Source: Calditrichota bacterium
Lineage (GTDB): Bacteria > Electryoneota > RPQS01
Direction of reading: 5' to 3'
NCBI GenBank assembly: GCA_020637445.1
Contig: JACJVZ010000002.1
Location: forward strand, 186,001-250,000
Length of the DNA stretch: 64,000 bases
Numbering within the stretch: position 1 is the stretch's first letter; every line of letters begins with the position of its first letter. The notes under the pieces were generated by a model. It worked only from the letters and a program-made list of their open reading frames with translations. It did no database searches and had not been told where the DNA came from. The position numbers and the translations under genes are program-made. Below, piece by piece: positions 35,001 to 43,125 of this stretch.

Positions 35001-35888
35001 ATGGCTGAGCACAACGATCCACCTATTATACGTATCGTTAAGAAGGGGCACGGACACGGCCACCACGGTGGTGCGTGGAAGGTCGCTTTTGCTGATTTCG
35101 TGACCGCGATGATGGCACTCTTCATCGTGCTGTGGATTCTCGGCCAATCGGAAGACGTGAAGCGCGGTATCGGCGGCTATTTTCGCGATCCGACGGGCAA
35201 AGCACTGCTCGGCGCGGGACCTTCGGAGTCGATCAGCAGCAGCAACAAGTCCATGATTAAGCTGCCGACGGTTATGGAACGCTATTCCATGCCTGATCCC
35301 GTACTGGAGAGCGAAGCGGACCGACTGGAAGAAGTGATCGAACAGAGCGAAGCCCTAAGAGAGCTTAAAGATCAGATTTCAATCGAAGTCACGCAAGAGG
35401 GACTCCGGCTCGAAATCAATGAAGGAGAGCATGACCCGCTCTTCGAATCCGGCAGCGCAGAAATGACTCCGAAACTGCGGGCGGCGCTTGCAGCACTCGC
35501 GAATGAATACAAAAAACTTCCGTACAAGATTATCGTCGAAGGTCACACAGACGCAACGCCCTATCGAAGCGTGAGCGGCATGACGAACTGGGAACTTTCT
35601 ACACAACGTGCCAATCAAGCACGAAACGTTTTGGAAGAGGGCGGCTTACCGGATGATCAAGTGCTGATGGTGCGTGGCTTTGCCGACCGCCGTCCGCGTT
35701 TCGATGATCCGCTTGATCCGCGCAACCGCAGAATCTCCATGCTGCTGGTTTCCAGCCAAGGTATGGACATCGCGTTGGGCAAACTAAATTTTGCGGGGAT
35801 TGAGGATTCTGAGATTCCGGCGACTCCGCCTGAGACGAAACCGAAGCGCAACCGTGTCACTCTTTTCGCGACGGGGAAGAACGACTGA
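35001..35888 (+). CDS. motB: Flagellar stator protein MotB
   Basis: 295 residues. A short His/Lys-rich cytoplasmic tail leads to one transmembrane helix (GAWKVAFADFVTAMMALFIV, with the essential proton-binding Asp32). The periplasmic part ends in an OmpA-like peptidoglycan-binding domain (FESGSAEMTPKLRAALAALA, IIVEGHTDATPY, NWELSTQRANQARNVL, GFADRRPRFDDPLDPRNRRI). His-rich tails are common in MotB of this type. Its stop overlaps the next ATG (TGATG), coupling it to the HD-GYP-like gene. Confidence 0.92.
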   Translation: MAEHNDPPIIRIVKKGHGHGHHGGAWKVAFADFVTAMMALFIVLWILGQSEDVKRGIGGYFRDPTGKALLGAGPSESISSSNKSMIKLPTVMERYSMPDPVLESEADRLEEVIEQSEALRELKDQISIEVTQEGLRLEINEGEHDPLFESGSAEMTPKLRAALAALANEYKKLPYKIIVEGHTDATPYRSVSGMTNWELSTQRANQARNVLEEGGLPDDQVLMVRGFADRRPRFDDPLDPRNRRISMLLVSSQGMDIALGKLNFAGIEDSEIPATPPETKPKRNRVTLFATGKND

Positions 35889-37033
35889 TGGGCTCGAATT
35901 ACAGATCACGAGTCGTGTACTTGCTGCATCCGGACGAACGCAGCGCACCTCCGATCCTCGAGCAGGCCGCTGAAGTGCGCGTGATTCGCCGCGGACACGA
36001 GCCTGATTTGTCCATCAAACAATTCGACGCGTCAGCGATTGTGATCGGCCCGCCGATGGATCATGACGCACACATCGCGCTTGACCGTATGGCCACGCTG
36101 ATGCTTCCGGTGCTGGGACTCGGCACGGGACCCAATGAGCGATTAATCTGCGACGTAAGTGTGACGATTGCGCTGGGAGACTTGCGTTCGATTATTTCGC
36201 TCTTAGGAAGTCCAGCGACGCTGTGTTCGCTGCCGCCGGGACACGGTGCGAACGGTCTGGGCACGTGGCTTAAGCACTCAGCGGATAACTTCGCACAAAT
36301 GATGGAACATTTGCTCGCGCTGCGCATGCCGGATTACCGGGACCGCGCGGAACGCGTCGTGCAAGCATGTTTGTGGATCGGTTCCCATCTCGGAATGGGC
36401 GGCGAAGAATTGAATACGCTTCAACTTGCCGCGCGGATGCGGGAGATCGGAAAACTTGGCTTGCCGGACAAGATATTGTTCACTCCGCGTGAACAACGCA
36501 CACAGGACGAGCAATCCATGTATGACCGCTATCCGATGCTTGGTTCGCGTGTGCTGCAGCAATTCCCGTTGTTCATTGCCGCGGCGAAAATCGTGGAACA
36601 TCATCTTGAGAACTTCGACGGCTCCGGAGCTATGGGACTTGCATCGCATCAGATTCCACTCGGTTCGCGGATACTGCGCGTCGCGGGAGCATTCCAGATG
36701 ATTTCGGATACCGGAACTAAAGGCCGCGAAGAAGTGATTCACATTCTTGGCCGCGGCCGTGGTTCTCTGTATGATCCGATGCTCGTCGGACTGGTCGAAA
36801 ACTATGCCACGCTGGCGACGTCACCACTGAACGCGGGTGCCGAGACGCGGCGCGTGCGGCTGTCGGATCTTGTGGAAGGCATGATCCTCGCAGAAGATAT
36901 CTGGAGCCGTACGGGTGTCAAGATTGTCGGCTCCGGCACCCGGCTTAACGAGCACATTATCCGGATTCTGATGACCCTACCCTTAAATATGGCAATTGAA
37001 TCTGTGGAAATCCAGCGAGACAACCTGCAATAG
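35888..37033 (+). CDS. Degenerate HD-GYP domain protein in the motAB operon
   Basis: 381 residues. Residues about 8-115 look like a receiver-type or unknown alpha/beta domain. Residues about 130-290 follow HD-GYP phosphodiesterases (RAERVVQACLWIGSHLGM, LAARMREIGKLGLPDKIL, YPMLGSRVLQQFP, IVEHHLENFDGSG), but the HD metal ligands read RE (185-186), the next His reads Tyr (YDRYP) and the GYP motif reads AMG (248-250). Only the His-His pair (238-239) remains, so c-di-GMP hydrolysis is unlikely and binding or scaffolding more likely. The C-terminal ~80 residues carry a short beta domain (VRLSDLVEGMILAEDI). Coupled to motB by TGATG, which suggests a role in motility control. Confidence 0.78.
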   Translation: MGSNYRSRVVYLLHPDERSAPPILEQAAEVRVIRRGHEPDLSIKQFDASAIVIGPPMDHDAHIALDRMATLMLPVLGLGTGPNERLICDVSVTIALGDLRSIISLLGSPATLCSLPPGHGANGLGTWLKHSADNFAQMMEHLLALRMPDYRDRAERVVQACLWIGSHLGMGGEELNTLQLAARMREIGKLGLPDKILFTPREQRTQDEQSMYDRYPMLGSRVLQQFPLFIAAAKIVEHHLENFDGSGAMGLASHQIPLGSRILRVAGAFQMISDTGTKGREEVIHILGRGRGSLYDPMLVGLVENYATLATSPLNAGAETRRVRLSDLVEGMILAEDIWSRTGVKIVGSGTRLNEHIIRILMTLPLNMAIESVEIQRDNLQ

Positions 37034-37036
37034 GCC

Positions 37037-37321
37037 ATGATGGACTGGTGGTGGCTACTTATCCTTGTTCCACTATTCAACCTGTGGAAAGCGTTGGCAG
37101 AAGCCTGGAAGCTGCTGCTGGTGGCAAGGAACGAGACACAGCGCAAAATTATCATCGAAAGAGCCGGAACGTCGGCGCTGGTGAATACGGTGTTGACGAT
37201 AGCGATTGCCGTTGCCCCGTGGCCATATAAGCTCTTGGGGTTTCTTCCTTCGCTTCTGCCCATTTTGTCGAACGTCCTGAACAAGATGTTCGGGGTTCGA
37301 CTTAGATTCTACATCTGGTAG
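37037..37321 (+). CDS. Small membrane protein at the end of the motAB operon
   Basis: 94 residues with two or three hydrophobic stretches (residues about 3-15, 48-64 and 68-80) and a basic middle (ARNETQRKIIIERAG). Starts 4 bases after the stop of the HD-GYP-like gene. No family recognised; the position suggests a role linked to the stator or the signalling protein. A terminator follows. Confidence 0.6.
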   Translation: MMDWWWLLILVPLFNLWKALAEAWKLLLVARNETQRKIIIERAGTSALVNTVLTIAIAVAPWPYKLLGFLPSLLPILSNVLNKMFGVRLRFYIW

Positions 37322-37342
37322 CTTTCGCAACTGACCAAAACA

Positions 37343-37370
37343 AAAGCCCCCCGGCGAGCCGGGGGGCTTT
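37343..37370. terminator. Bidirectional terminator between convergent operons
   Basis: AAAGCCCCCCGGC pairs perfectly with GCCGGGGGGCTTT across a two-base loop. It lies between the motAB operon (plus strand) and a T9SS cargo gene (minus strand), and the symmetric A/T ends allow use from both sides. Confidence 0.85.
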
Positions 37371-37393
37371 CTATTTCCAAGAGAGGCGGAAAC

Positions 37394-38407
37394 TTACTTC
37401 ATCAGAACCATCTTGCGGGTTGCGCTGAACTCGCCGGCTTCCAGACGATAGACATACATGCCGCTCGTCAGGTTGGAAGCATCGAACGTCACGGTGTGAC
37501 GTCCGGCGGCTTGCGGACCACTCACCAACGTGGCGACCTCTTGACCAAGGAGGTTGAACACACGGAGGCTAACATTGGTCGCTTCAGCCAACTCGAAGTT
37601 GATGTTCGTCTCGGGGTTGAACGGGTTCGGGAAGTTCTGATCCAGCGCAAACTGGGCAACCACGGACGGCGAGCCGTTCGGCGTCGCGTTCGTCGCGGCC
37701 AAAACTTCAACGTGACCGTTCACGTCGACGGATTCCAGTGAGTAGGTATAGCTCACGCCGTTGACGACGTTGTTATCCACCCAGCTATAGTCATGGCCGG
37801 ACGCACTGTTGGTCGCGGCGATTTCAGCTTGCTTCATGCCGTCACGGAGGACGTTGAAGTGGTCAAGATCAGACTCGCTGGCAGTACGGAAGTTTAGAGT
37901 CACCTGCGCATCGCCGGCGACCGCGTCGAAGTTCGACACTTCGGCAGCCAACTGATCTTCGAAGGTCAAGCAGAAGCAACCTTCACACAAACTGAAAATT
38001 TCGATTTCCCAAACGCCGTCATGGTTGTGACGGTAAATGATCTCAACGCAGTCGCTGTAACCACCGAACGCGGTCGGATCCGGGAAGTAGAAACCACCCC
38101 CCAGAGTAAATACGGTCGGAGGATCCATCGGGGTGCACTGTTCATCACAGTTGCTGTTCGCCGGGCTGCAGCCAGCCGCGGTCAGGAGGACGGGAACGCC
38201 CGCCTCATCCAAATCGGCACCAACCAACGCAAAGGCGACGAAGCTGAACTGGCACAGACTGATACAGGCAGATTCGCCAAGGTGCAGTTCGGTCGACGGC
38301 GTAAAAGGCTGTCCGTTGAAGGTTGGCGTGCAGGGCTGAGCCTGCACCGCAAGGGGCAGAGCTAAGGCCAAGACAGCCACCATCATCATTGCAAATATCT
38401 TCTTCAT
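37394..38407 (-). CDS. Secreted protein with T9SS sorting domain
   Basis: 337 residues. Signal peptide 1-23 (MKKIFAMMMVAVLALALPLA then VQA). The mature N-terminal part has many cysteines (CTPTF, CISLCQF, CSPANSNCDEQC, CEGCFCLTF), suggesting disulfides. An FN3-like domain follows (SNFDAVAGDAQVTLNFRTA to YTYSLESVDVNGH) and the C-terminal sorting domain is LDQNFPNPFNPETNINFELA ... RKMVLMK. ATG at 38407 follows CGGAGATTGACCGC. It resembles the next gene (38469-39803) in plan, so the pair may come from duplication. Confidence 0.87.
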   Translation of the reverse strand: MKKIFAMMMVAVLALALPLAVQAQPCTPTFNGQPFTPSTELHLGESACISLCQFSFVAFALVGADLDEAGVPVLLTAAGCSPANSNCDEQCTPMDPPTVFTLGGGFYFPDPTAFGGYSDCVEIIYRHNHDGVWEIEIFSLCEGCFCLTFEDQLAAEVSNFDAVAGDAQVTLNFRTASESDLDHFNVLRDGMKQAEIAATNSASGHDYSWVDNNVVNGVSYTYSLESVDVNGHVEVLAATNATPNGSPSVVAQFALDQNFPNPFNPETNINFELAEATNVSLRVFNLLGQEVATLVSGPQAAGRHTVTFDASNLTSGMYVYRLEAGEFSATRKMVLMK

Positions 38408-38468
38408 GCGGTCAATCTCCGTGGTTTTGTTTGTCATCCAATCGAGGTAAGCCACTCAACTGTGTATC

Positions 38469-39803
38469 TTACTTGAGATACAACAGCTTCTTCGACTCGC
38501 TGAAGTTGCCAGCCTTCAGGGTGTACATATAGACACCCGTGGCGAGGCCTTCAGCCGACCAGTTCACAGTGTGCGTTCCGGCGTTCATCGCACCGTCGAC
38601 CACCGTGGCAACTTCGCGACCCAGCATGTCATAGACCTTCAAAGTCACGTTGTCCGCGAGGGGCAGCGAGAAGCTGAAGCTGGTTTGCGAGTTGAACGGG
38701 TTCGGGTAGTTCTGAGCCAGTTCGCAATGATCCACAACGCCGGCGCCAGCTTCCGGAGTGGCTTCTGCCACGACGGTCTGTCCACCGATGTTGTACACGG
38801 AGAGATTGCCGTTCACGTCTTCGACGTGCAGCTTGTAGTAGTAAGTGGTGCCGTTCGCGACATTTTCGTCGGTCCAGCTGTAGTTGTTGCCGCTGGCGTT
38901 GTTCGACGCATCGAAACGAGCCATTTCAGCATAAACGCCTTCGCGTTCGGTCGAACGGGTCACGCGGAAGTTGCGAAGATCGCTTTCCGACGACGTGCTC
39001 CAGTTCAGGTTGACTTTGCCATCGCCGGCAACGGCGGTGAAGCCGCTGATTTCGACGGGCAGAATGAAGTCCGAGCGCCAAATGCAAACGCAGCCGGGAT
39101 CAACGCCGCAATAGGACAGCGTCAAGTACAGCAAGCAATTCGGAAGCACGCGGATGTTCCAATTGAACAGGCCCCAGTCGACGCCCGGGCAGTCCGGGTT
39201 GTTGCAGTGGGAACCTTCAGCCGGATCGCAACGGTTCGTGACCGTGATTTCCAGCGTGTTGGGGGTGTGCTCGGGGCTTTCGCATTCAATGGGGATTACG
39301 TACGTGCCGTGGCACAGTGTCGCGCAAAAGGCCGAGTTAATCGGAATCGAGGTCGGAAGCACCGGGGTGCAACCGTCATTCAAATACTCAAGAGTCGAGC
39401 CGTCAGTCGTTTGGAATTCATTCCAATCGGAGACAGGCTGAGTGTACTCAAGGGTGCTCCAGTCAAGGCTCCAAACCTGGACTTCAGCAGCCACCTGAAC
39501 GGGGGTGCCGATTGCCAGATCGCCAACATACATATCCAATTCGCACCAGTGGAAGTCCGTGTTTTCAGCCACGATACCGTCCACATACTGACCCGTGGAT
39601 TCATCCCAGCGCTGCGGAAGGCCGCATGCCGCCGGAAGGTGAATAAAGGACACCACCGCGTTGAACGGGCTGGAGTCGCCAATGATCAGGTGCATTTTCT
39701 GATTCGTTTCATCGAATGCCAACGTAGCGGATTCCAACGCGAGGGCATTGCTTGCCAGCATAAATGCCATCGACAGAATCAAAACAAGTCGCATTTTCTT
39801 CAT
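38469..39803 (-). CDS. Secreted protein with T9SS sorting domain
   Basis: 444 residues. Signal peptide 1-22 (MKKMRLVLILSMAFMLASNA then LA). The middle contains several cysteines (NRCDPAEGSHCNNPDCPGVD, YCGVDPGCVCIW) and FN3-like sequence (ISGFTAVAGDGKVNLNWSTS, YYYKLHVEDVNG). The C-terminus is a sorting domain (LAQNYPNPFNSQTSFSFSLP ... ESKKLLYLK). The ATG at 39803 follows AGAGGTGTGGG. Head-to-tail with the similar cargo gene downstream, 61 bases apart. Function unknown. Confidence 0.87.
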   Translation of the reverse strand: MKKMRLVLILSMAFMLASNALALESATLAFDETNQKMHLIIGDSSPFNAVVSFIHLPAACGLPQRWDESTGQYVDGIVAENTDFHWCELDMYVGDLAIGTPVQVAAEVQVWSLDWSTLEYTQPVSDWNEFQTTDGSTLEYLNDGCTPVLPTSIPINSAFCATLCHGTYVIPIECESPEHTPNTLEITVTNRCDPAEGSHCNNPDCPGVDWGLFNWNIRVLPNCLLYLTLSYCGVDPGCVCIWRSDFILPVEISGFTAVAGDGKVNLNWSTSSESDLRNFRVTRSTEREGVYAEMARFDASNNASGNNYSWTDENVANGTTYYYKLHVEDVNGNLSVYNIGGQTVVAEATPEAGAGVVDHCELAQNYPNPFNSQTSFSFSLPLADNVTLKVYDMLGREVATVVDGAMNAGTHTVNWSAEGLATGVYMYTLKAGNFSESKKLLYLK

Positions 39804-40108
39804 CCCACACCTCTCTAAATGGTTAAATTTTCTGTGACGCAGGGACACAAATATCCCTCGGCACATTTCGCTTCCTGTAACTGTGGTAAATATACTTTCA
39901 CGGCCCTACCAAGTCAAGGATTCTGATGAGAAATCTAAAGTTTTGAGACTGTTAGTGAAATATGATTGAAAGTCTCTTATTATTACTTAAATCTATGTAT
40001 TTGCAAAAAATATGCGCTACTTATCTATAGCGCACTTTGTGATAATGTCATCAACCAACTGACCTTCGCGGGTCTCTAATGCTTTGTGCCTCCTCTGACG
40101 GCAATTTT
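39804..40108. other. AT-rich intergenic region upstream of the cargo pair
   Basis: 305 bases, clearly richer in A and T than the surrounding DNA between about 39890 and 40060. It must carry the minus-strand promoter of the two cargo genes. No ORF, RNA or repeat is recognised. Confidence 0.5.
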
Positions 40109-40894
40109 CTACCTCTCGGAGGTTAGTCTGACCCTCCCGTCTGAGAAGAATAGCCGCTGGGCCGTTTCCGTCGTGATTCTGTCTATTTCGGCGAGGGATA
40201 TGTTATGTGTTTCCGATAACTTAAGTGCTATATCCCGCACGTGAGCCGGTTCCGCTCGCCGGCCCCGGTGGGGGACCGGAGCCATAAATGGAGCGTCCGT
40301 CTCCAGCATAAGGCGGTCCAGCGGGAGCTTGGCCGCAAGTTCGGGCAGTTTGGAGTTTTTGTAGGTTATGTTGCCCGTGAAAGAAATCATAAATCCTGCA
40401 TCGAGCACGCGCTTCGCGTAGTCGTAATCTTCAGAGAAGCAGTGAAAAACACCTTTGTGATTACCTGCCGATTCAATTATCTCAACCGTTCGCAGTCCGG
40501 CCGCGCGGTGGTGGATCACGACCGGCAGATCGACTCTGCGCGCAAGTTCAAGCAGGCGCTCAAAAAGCACTTCTTGCTCTTTGATGTTCGTTTCACCGCG
40601 GTAAATATCTAAGCCGATTTCCCCGACCGCGACAACGGCCGGATCACCCACGGCTGCTTCGACCCAATCTAAGTCTTCTTCGGTGGTTTTGTCCGTTTCA
40701 CTGGGGTGAATTCCGAGTGCGCAAAAGACTTGACCGGGAAAACGATTCACAATCTCGAGACATTGCTCTCCCGTTTCGCGGTCAATCGCAATCGTGATCG
40801 CGCGATCGACTCCGGCTTCCCGCGCACGCAGCAACACCTCCTCTAAGTCAGCGGAAAATTGTTCGAAGTAGAGGTGGCAGTGGGTATCTATCAT
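40109..40894 (-). CDS. tatD: TatD family metal-dependent deoxyribonuclease
   Basis: 261 residues. MIDTHCHLYFEQF gives the HxH metal site, GEIGLDIYR the catalytic Glu, VVIHHRAA a metal His, GVFHCFSED another, and LMLETDAPFMAP the Asp motif, all in family order. It cleaves DNA from the 3' end and is often linked to DNA repair or quality control. The ATG at 40894 overlaps the stop of the upstream CHAD gene (ATGA); an in-frame start farther upstream would lie inside that gene and is not needed. Confidence 0.9.
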   Translation of the reverse strand: MIDTHCHLYFEQFSADLEEVLLRAREAGVDRAITIAIDRETGEQCLEIVNRFPGQVFCALGIHPSETDKTTEEDLDWVEAAVGDPAVVAVGEIGLDIYRGETNIKEQEVLFERLLELARRVDLPVVIHHRAAGLRTVEIIESAGNHKGVFHCFSEDYDYAKRVLDAGFMISFTGNITYKNSKLPELAAKLPLDRLMLETDAPFMAPVPHRGRRAEPAHVRDIALKLSETHNISLAEIDRITTETAQRLFFSDGRVRLTSER

Positions 40895-41865
40895 GAGTTG
40901 GAAGTTCTGTTTTCTACGATTGAGTCTCCGAGCGTTCGGCGCAACCCTCTGCGGTGCTGCTCGTCGGCGTTGTCTTTCCACCAGACCACGAATTGTGCGT
41001 GTGTGTCCCGGCGCTGCGTGCGGCAATAGGTCAGAAGCCACTTTGTGCCCTGCTCGGCCGGGCGAGGCAGCTCTATGTCGCTTTGGCCGTCTCTGGAAAG
41101 TGTCTTCAGTAATTCTCCCGGCAGCTTCTCGATCCAGACGTCCAAATCATGCAGAATTCCAAGTGAGTCCTGCGCGTATTTCGCTTTTTCTATCCATGCT
41201 GTCAGTCCATCTCGAAACAGTGGGCCGAACAGTTCGAGCGAATAGCGGAAGTGTTTTATGGCAATGCGCAACGCATGATGCTCGCCGACCTTCTTCGGGT
41301 CGGGCAGCGATTTCTCGAAGGCATAGACTTCATCAAGTGCCAACCCGATCTGTTCAAAGGCAAACAGTTTCAGCGTTCGCGACGGCGGATCGGGAAGGTC
41401 TTGAGCGTGAGCCTTGCACCACTTTTCCATGTCGTTCAAAACACTCGTCGCTTTGAGCGAGGCTATGGCTTTATCGACGCGCTTTTGAGCTTTCGCCCTG
41501 TTGTGTTCGCGTTCTTCACGGAGCAACATTAAGCCATCGCGCACAGCAACTTTGCGCTGATCGTGAATCAGGCTATCCAGAAAGAGAATCTGTACGTCGA
41601 GATCGCGTGCATCGCCAAGAGTTTTTGTCACAGATCGCATTTCTTTGTTCCACATGCGCGACTCGGGCGGCAACACACGCTTAAAGCCGCGAAAGACCGT
41701 GCGCAGCCTCCGCGTGGCGACGCGAGTTTGATGGACATTCTCGGGATCGTCGGGACGTTTTACGGCGCGTTTCGCCTGTTTTCCGACCCGCTTCACACGT
41801 GGTTTTAACATTGCGGCGGCGTACGCCGTGATGCTATGGTCAATCTTTGTGCTATTACCTGGCAT
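40891..41865 (-). CDS. CHAD domain protein
   Basis: 324 residues, almost all a CHAD alpha-helical domain: VHQTRVATRRLRTVFRGFKR, LGDARDLDVQILFLDSL, ALRIAIKHFRYSLELFGPLF and LGILHDLDVWIEKL. The conserved histidines with Arg/Lys-rich helices bind polyphosphate in this family. No CYTH domain is fused or nearby. The ATG at 41865 follows AAGAGGTTACC. It sits in a minus-strand run with tatD (overlapping stop/start) and the antiporter, consistent with one operon. Confidence 0.88.
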   Translation of the reverse strand: MPGNSTKIDHSITAYAAAMLKPRVKRVGKQAKRAVKRPDDPENVHQTRVATRRLRTVFRGFKRVLPPESRMWNKEMRSVTKTLGDARDLDVQILFLDSLIHDQRKVAVRDGLMLLREEREHNRAKAQKRVDKAIASLKATSVLNDMEKWCKAHAQDLPDPPSRTLKLFAFEQIGLALDEVYAFEKSLPDPKKVGEHHALRIAIKHFRYSLELFGPLFRDGLTAWIEKAKYAQDSLGILHDLDVWIEKLPGELLKTLSRDGQSDIELPRPAEQGTKWLLTYCRTQRRDTHAQFVVWWKDNADEQHRRGLRRTLGDSIVENRTSNS

Positions 41866-41889
41866 GGTAACCTCTTGGCCCTGCCTCGC

Positions 41890-43125
41890 CTATCCTTTCG
41901 CGAGCGGCGGAGCGGGCAGAGAGCCCTTTTCCACCCAGCGAACTCCCGTGGTTATGGCGAGGTTTGTCAAGAAGACGATGCAGATCGTCACTGTAATGAA
42001 ATCCGCGCTGACGTGGATTCCGTATTGCAAGGGTATGGTCGCGAGCACTGCCGAGGCCAACCCGCGCGGCATGAACAAAAACAGCGCGCGAGTCGTGCGG
42101 TCCTGTTCTTCTTTGTTCTCGCCGACCTTGATCCAACTGACTGCAATCCAGCGTGCGATGACCAACACGCAATAGATTGCCACGGATTCGAGCATGTTTT
42201 TGACGGTGATCGCCCGGAAGTCGAACAACAAACCCAAAAAGACGAAAAAGAACGTGCGCACGAGAAAGGTCAATTCGGCATGAAAACCTTTTACGTTCGT
42301 GCCCATCCAGTCGCGTAACTCCTCGCGGCCTTCTTTGCCCGGCCAGAATTTCCGCAGCATCCGCGGTCCGTTGGACAACAACAGCCCGAACAAGAATACA
42401 CCGAACACACCGGAGCTGTGAACGGCCTCGCACGAGGCGTAGACCACCAGCATCGCAGCGAACGTGGCAAGATAAATCAGCGGCTGATCGGAGATTTTGG
42501 ACATGATGTAGCCCCAAATCAGCGCGGACAACGGACCGATCCACAGCGCGCCGGTCAAAGAAGCCACGATCAACACGCCGATTGAGCCCTCGCTGTGTCC
42601 CGTCGTAAAAATATTGAGCAGCGTCACAGTGATCAACACCGCGATGGCGTCGGAGAGCGAACTCTCCAACTCGAGAATCGTCTGCACGGATTTGTTCATG
42701 CGAACCTGCCGCACGAGCGGTACTACAATCGCGGCGCTGGTACAGGCCAAGGCCGAGCCGAGCAGAGCGGCGTTCAGCAACGGATGTTCGAACATGTAGT
42801 AGGCCAGCGCCGTAATCGCGCCAAACGACAACAGGAACACGAAGACCAAGAGTGCCATGGATTTTCGCCAGTGCGCAAGCAGATGCTGAAAATCCAAGTG
42901 AAGTCCGCCTTCGAACATGATGACGATCAGTGCGAAGGCTCCGAAATACGGAGCGACGCCGAGCACAAGTTCGTTATCCAAGTGAAAAAACTCGCGCAGC
43001 GCGACACCGGCGCCGATCAGGAGCATGACTTCGGGCACGCGGGTGAGCTTAAAAAGCCACGCGCCCAAAAAGCCCAGCCCAATGACCGCGGCCATCAAAA
43101 AGAAGAGTGTCGAGACGTCTATCAT
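41890..43125 (-). CDS. Monovalent cation/proton antiporter (CPA1/NhaP-like)
   Basis: 411 residues with about 12-13 membrane helices. The first helices (DVSTLFFLMAAVIGLGFLGA then VPEVMLLIGAGVALREFF) and LESSLSDAIAVLITVTLLNI, with the conserved acidic pair of transport helix 5/6 (SSLSDA), match the Na+/H+ antiporter family. Also FMPRGLASAVLATIPLQYGI near the C-terminus. Probable role: pH and sodium homeostasis. The ATG at 43125 overlaps the stop of the SpoIID-like gene. Ion specificity cannot be told apart (Na+ or K+). Confidence 0.87.
   Translation of the reverse strand: MIDVSTLFFLMAAVIGLGFLGAWLFKLTRVPEVMLLIGAGVALREFFHLDNELVLGVAPYFGAFALIVIMFEGGLHLDFQHLLAHWRKSMALLVFVFLLSFGAITALAYYMFEHPLLNAALLGSALACTSAAIVVPLVRQVRMNKSVQTILELESSLSDAIAVLITVTLLNIFTTGHSEGSIGVLIVASLTGALWIGPLSALIWGYIMSKISDQPLIYLATFAAMLVVYASCEAVHSSGVFGVFLFGLLLSNGPRMLRKFWPGKEGREELRDWMGTNVKGFHAELTFLVRTFFFVFLGLLFDFRAITVKNMLESVAIYCVLVIARWIAVSWIKVGENKEEQDRTTRALFLFMPRGLASAVLATIPLQYGIHVSADFITVTICIVFLTNLAITTGVRWVEKGSLPAPPLAKG

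Noticed and set aside
35001..35080. His-rich N-terminus of MotB as a special metal-binding site
   Set aside because: Lys/Gly/His-rich tails before the transmembrane helix are common in MotB of this class.
37394..39803. Second possible frameshift between the two adjacent cargo genes
   Set aside because: Each has its own signal peptide, ribosome binding site and complete sorting domain; they are separate genes.
38571..39818. A 415-codon open frame on the plus strand opposite the cargo gene 38469-39803
   Set aside because: The minus-strand protein has a signal peptide, FN3-like segment and a sorting domain; the plus-strand product is low-complexity with Val/Arg/Ala bias and has no motif.
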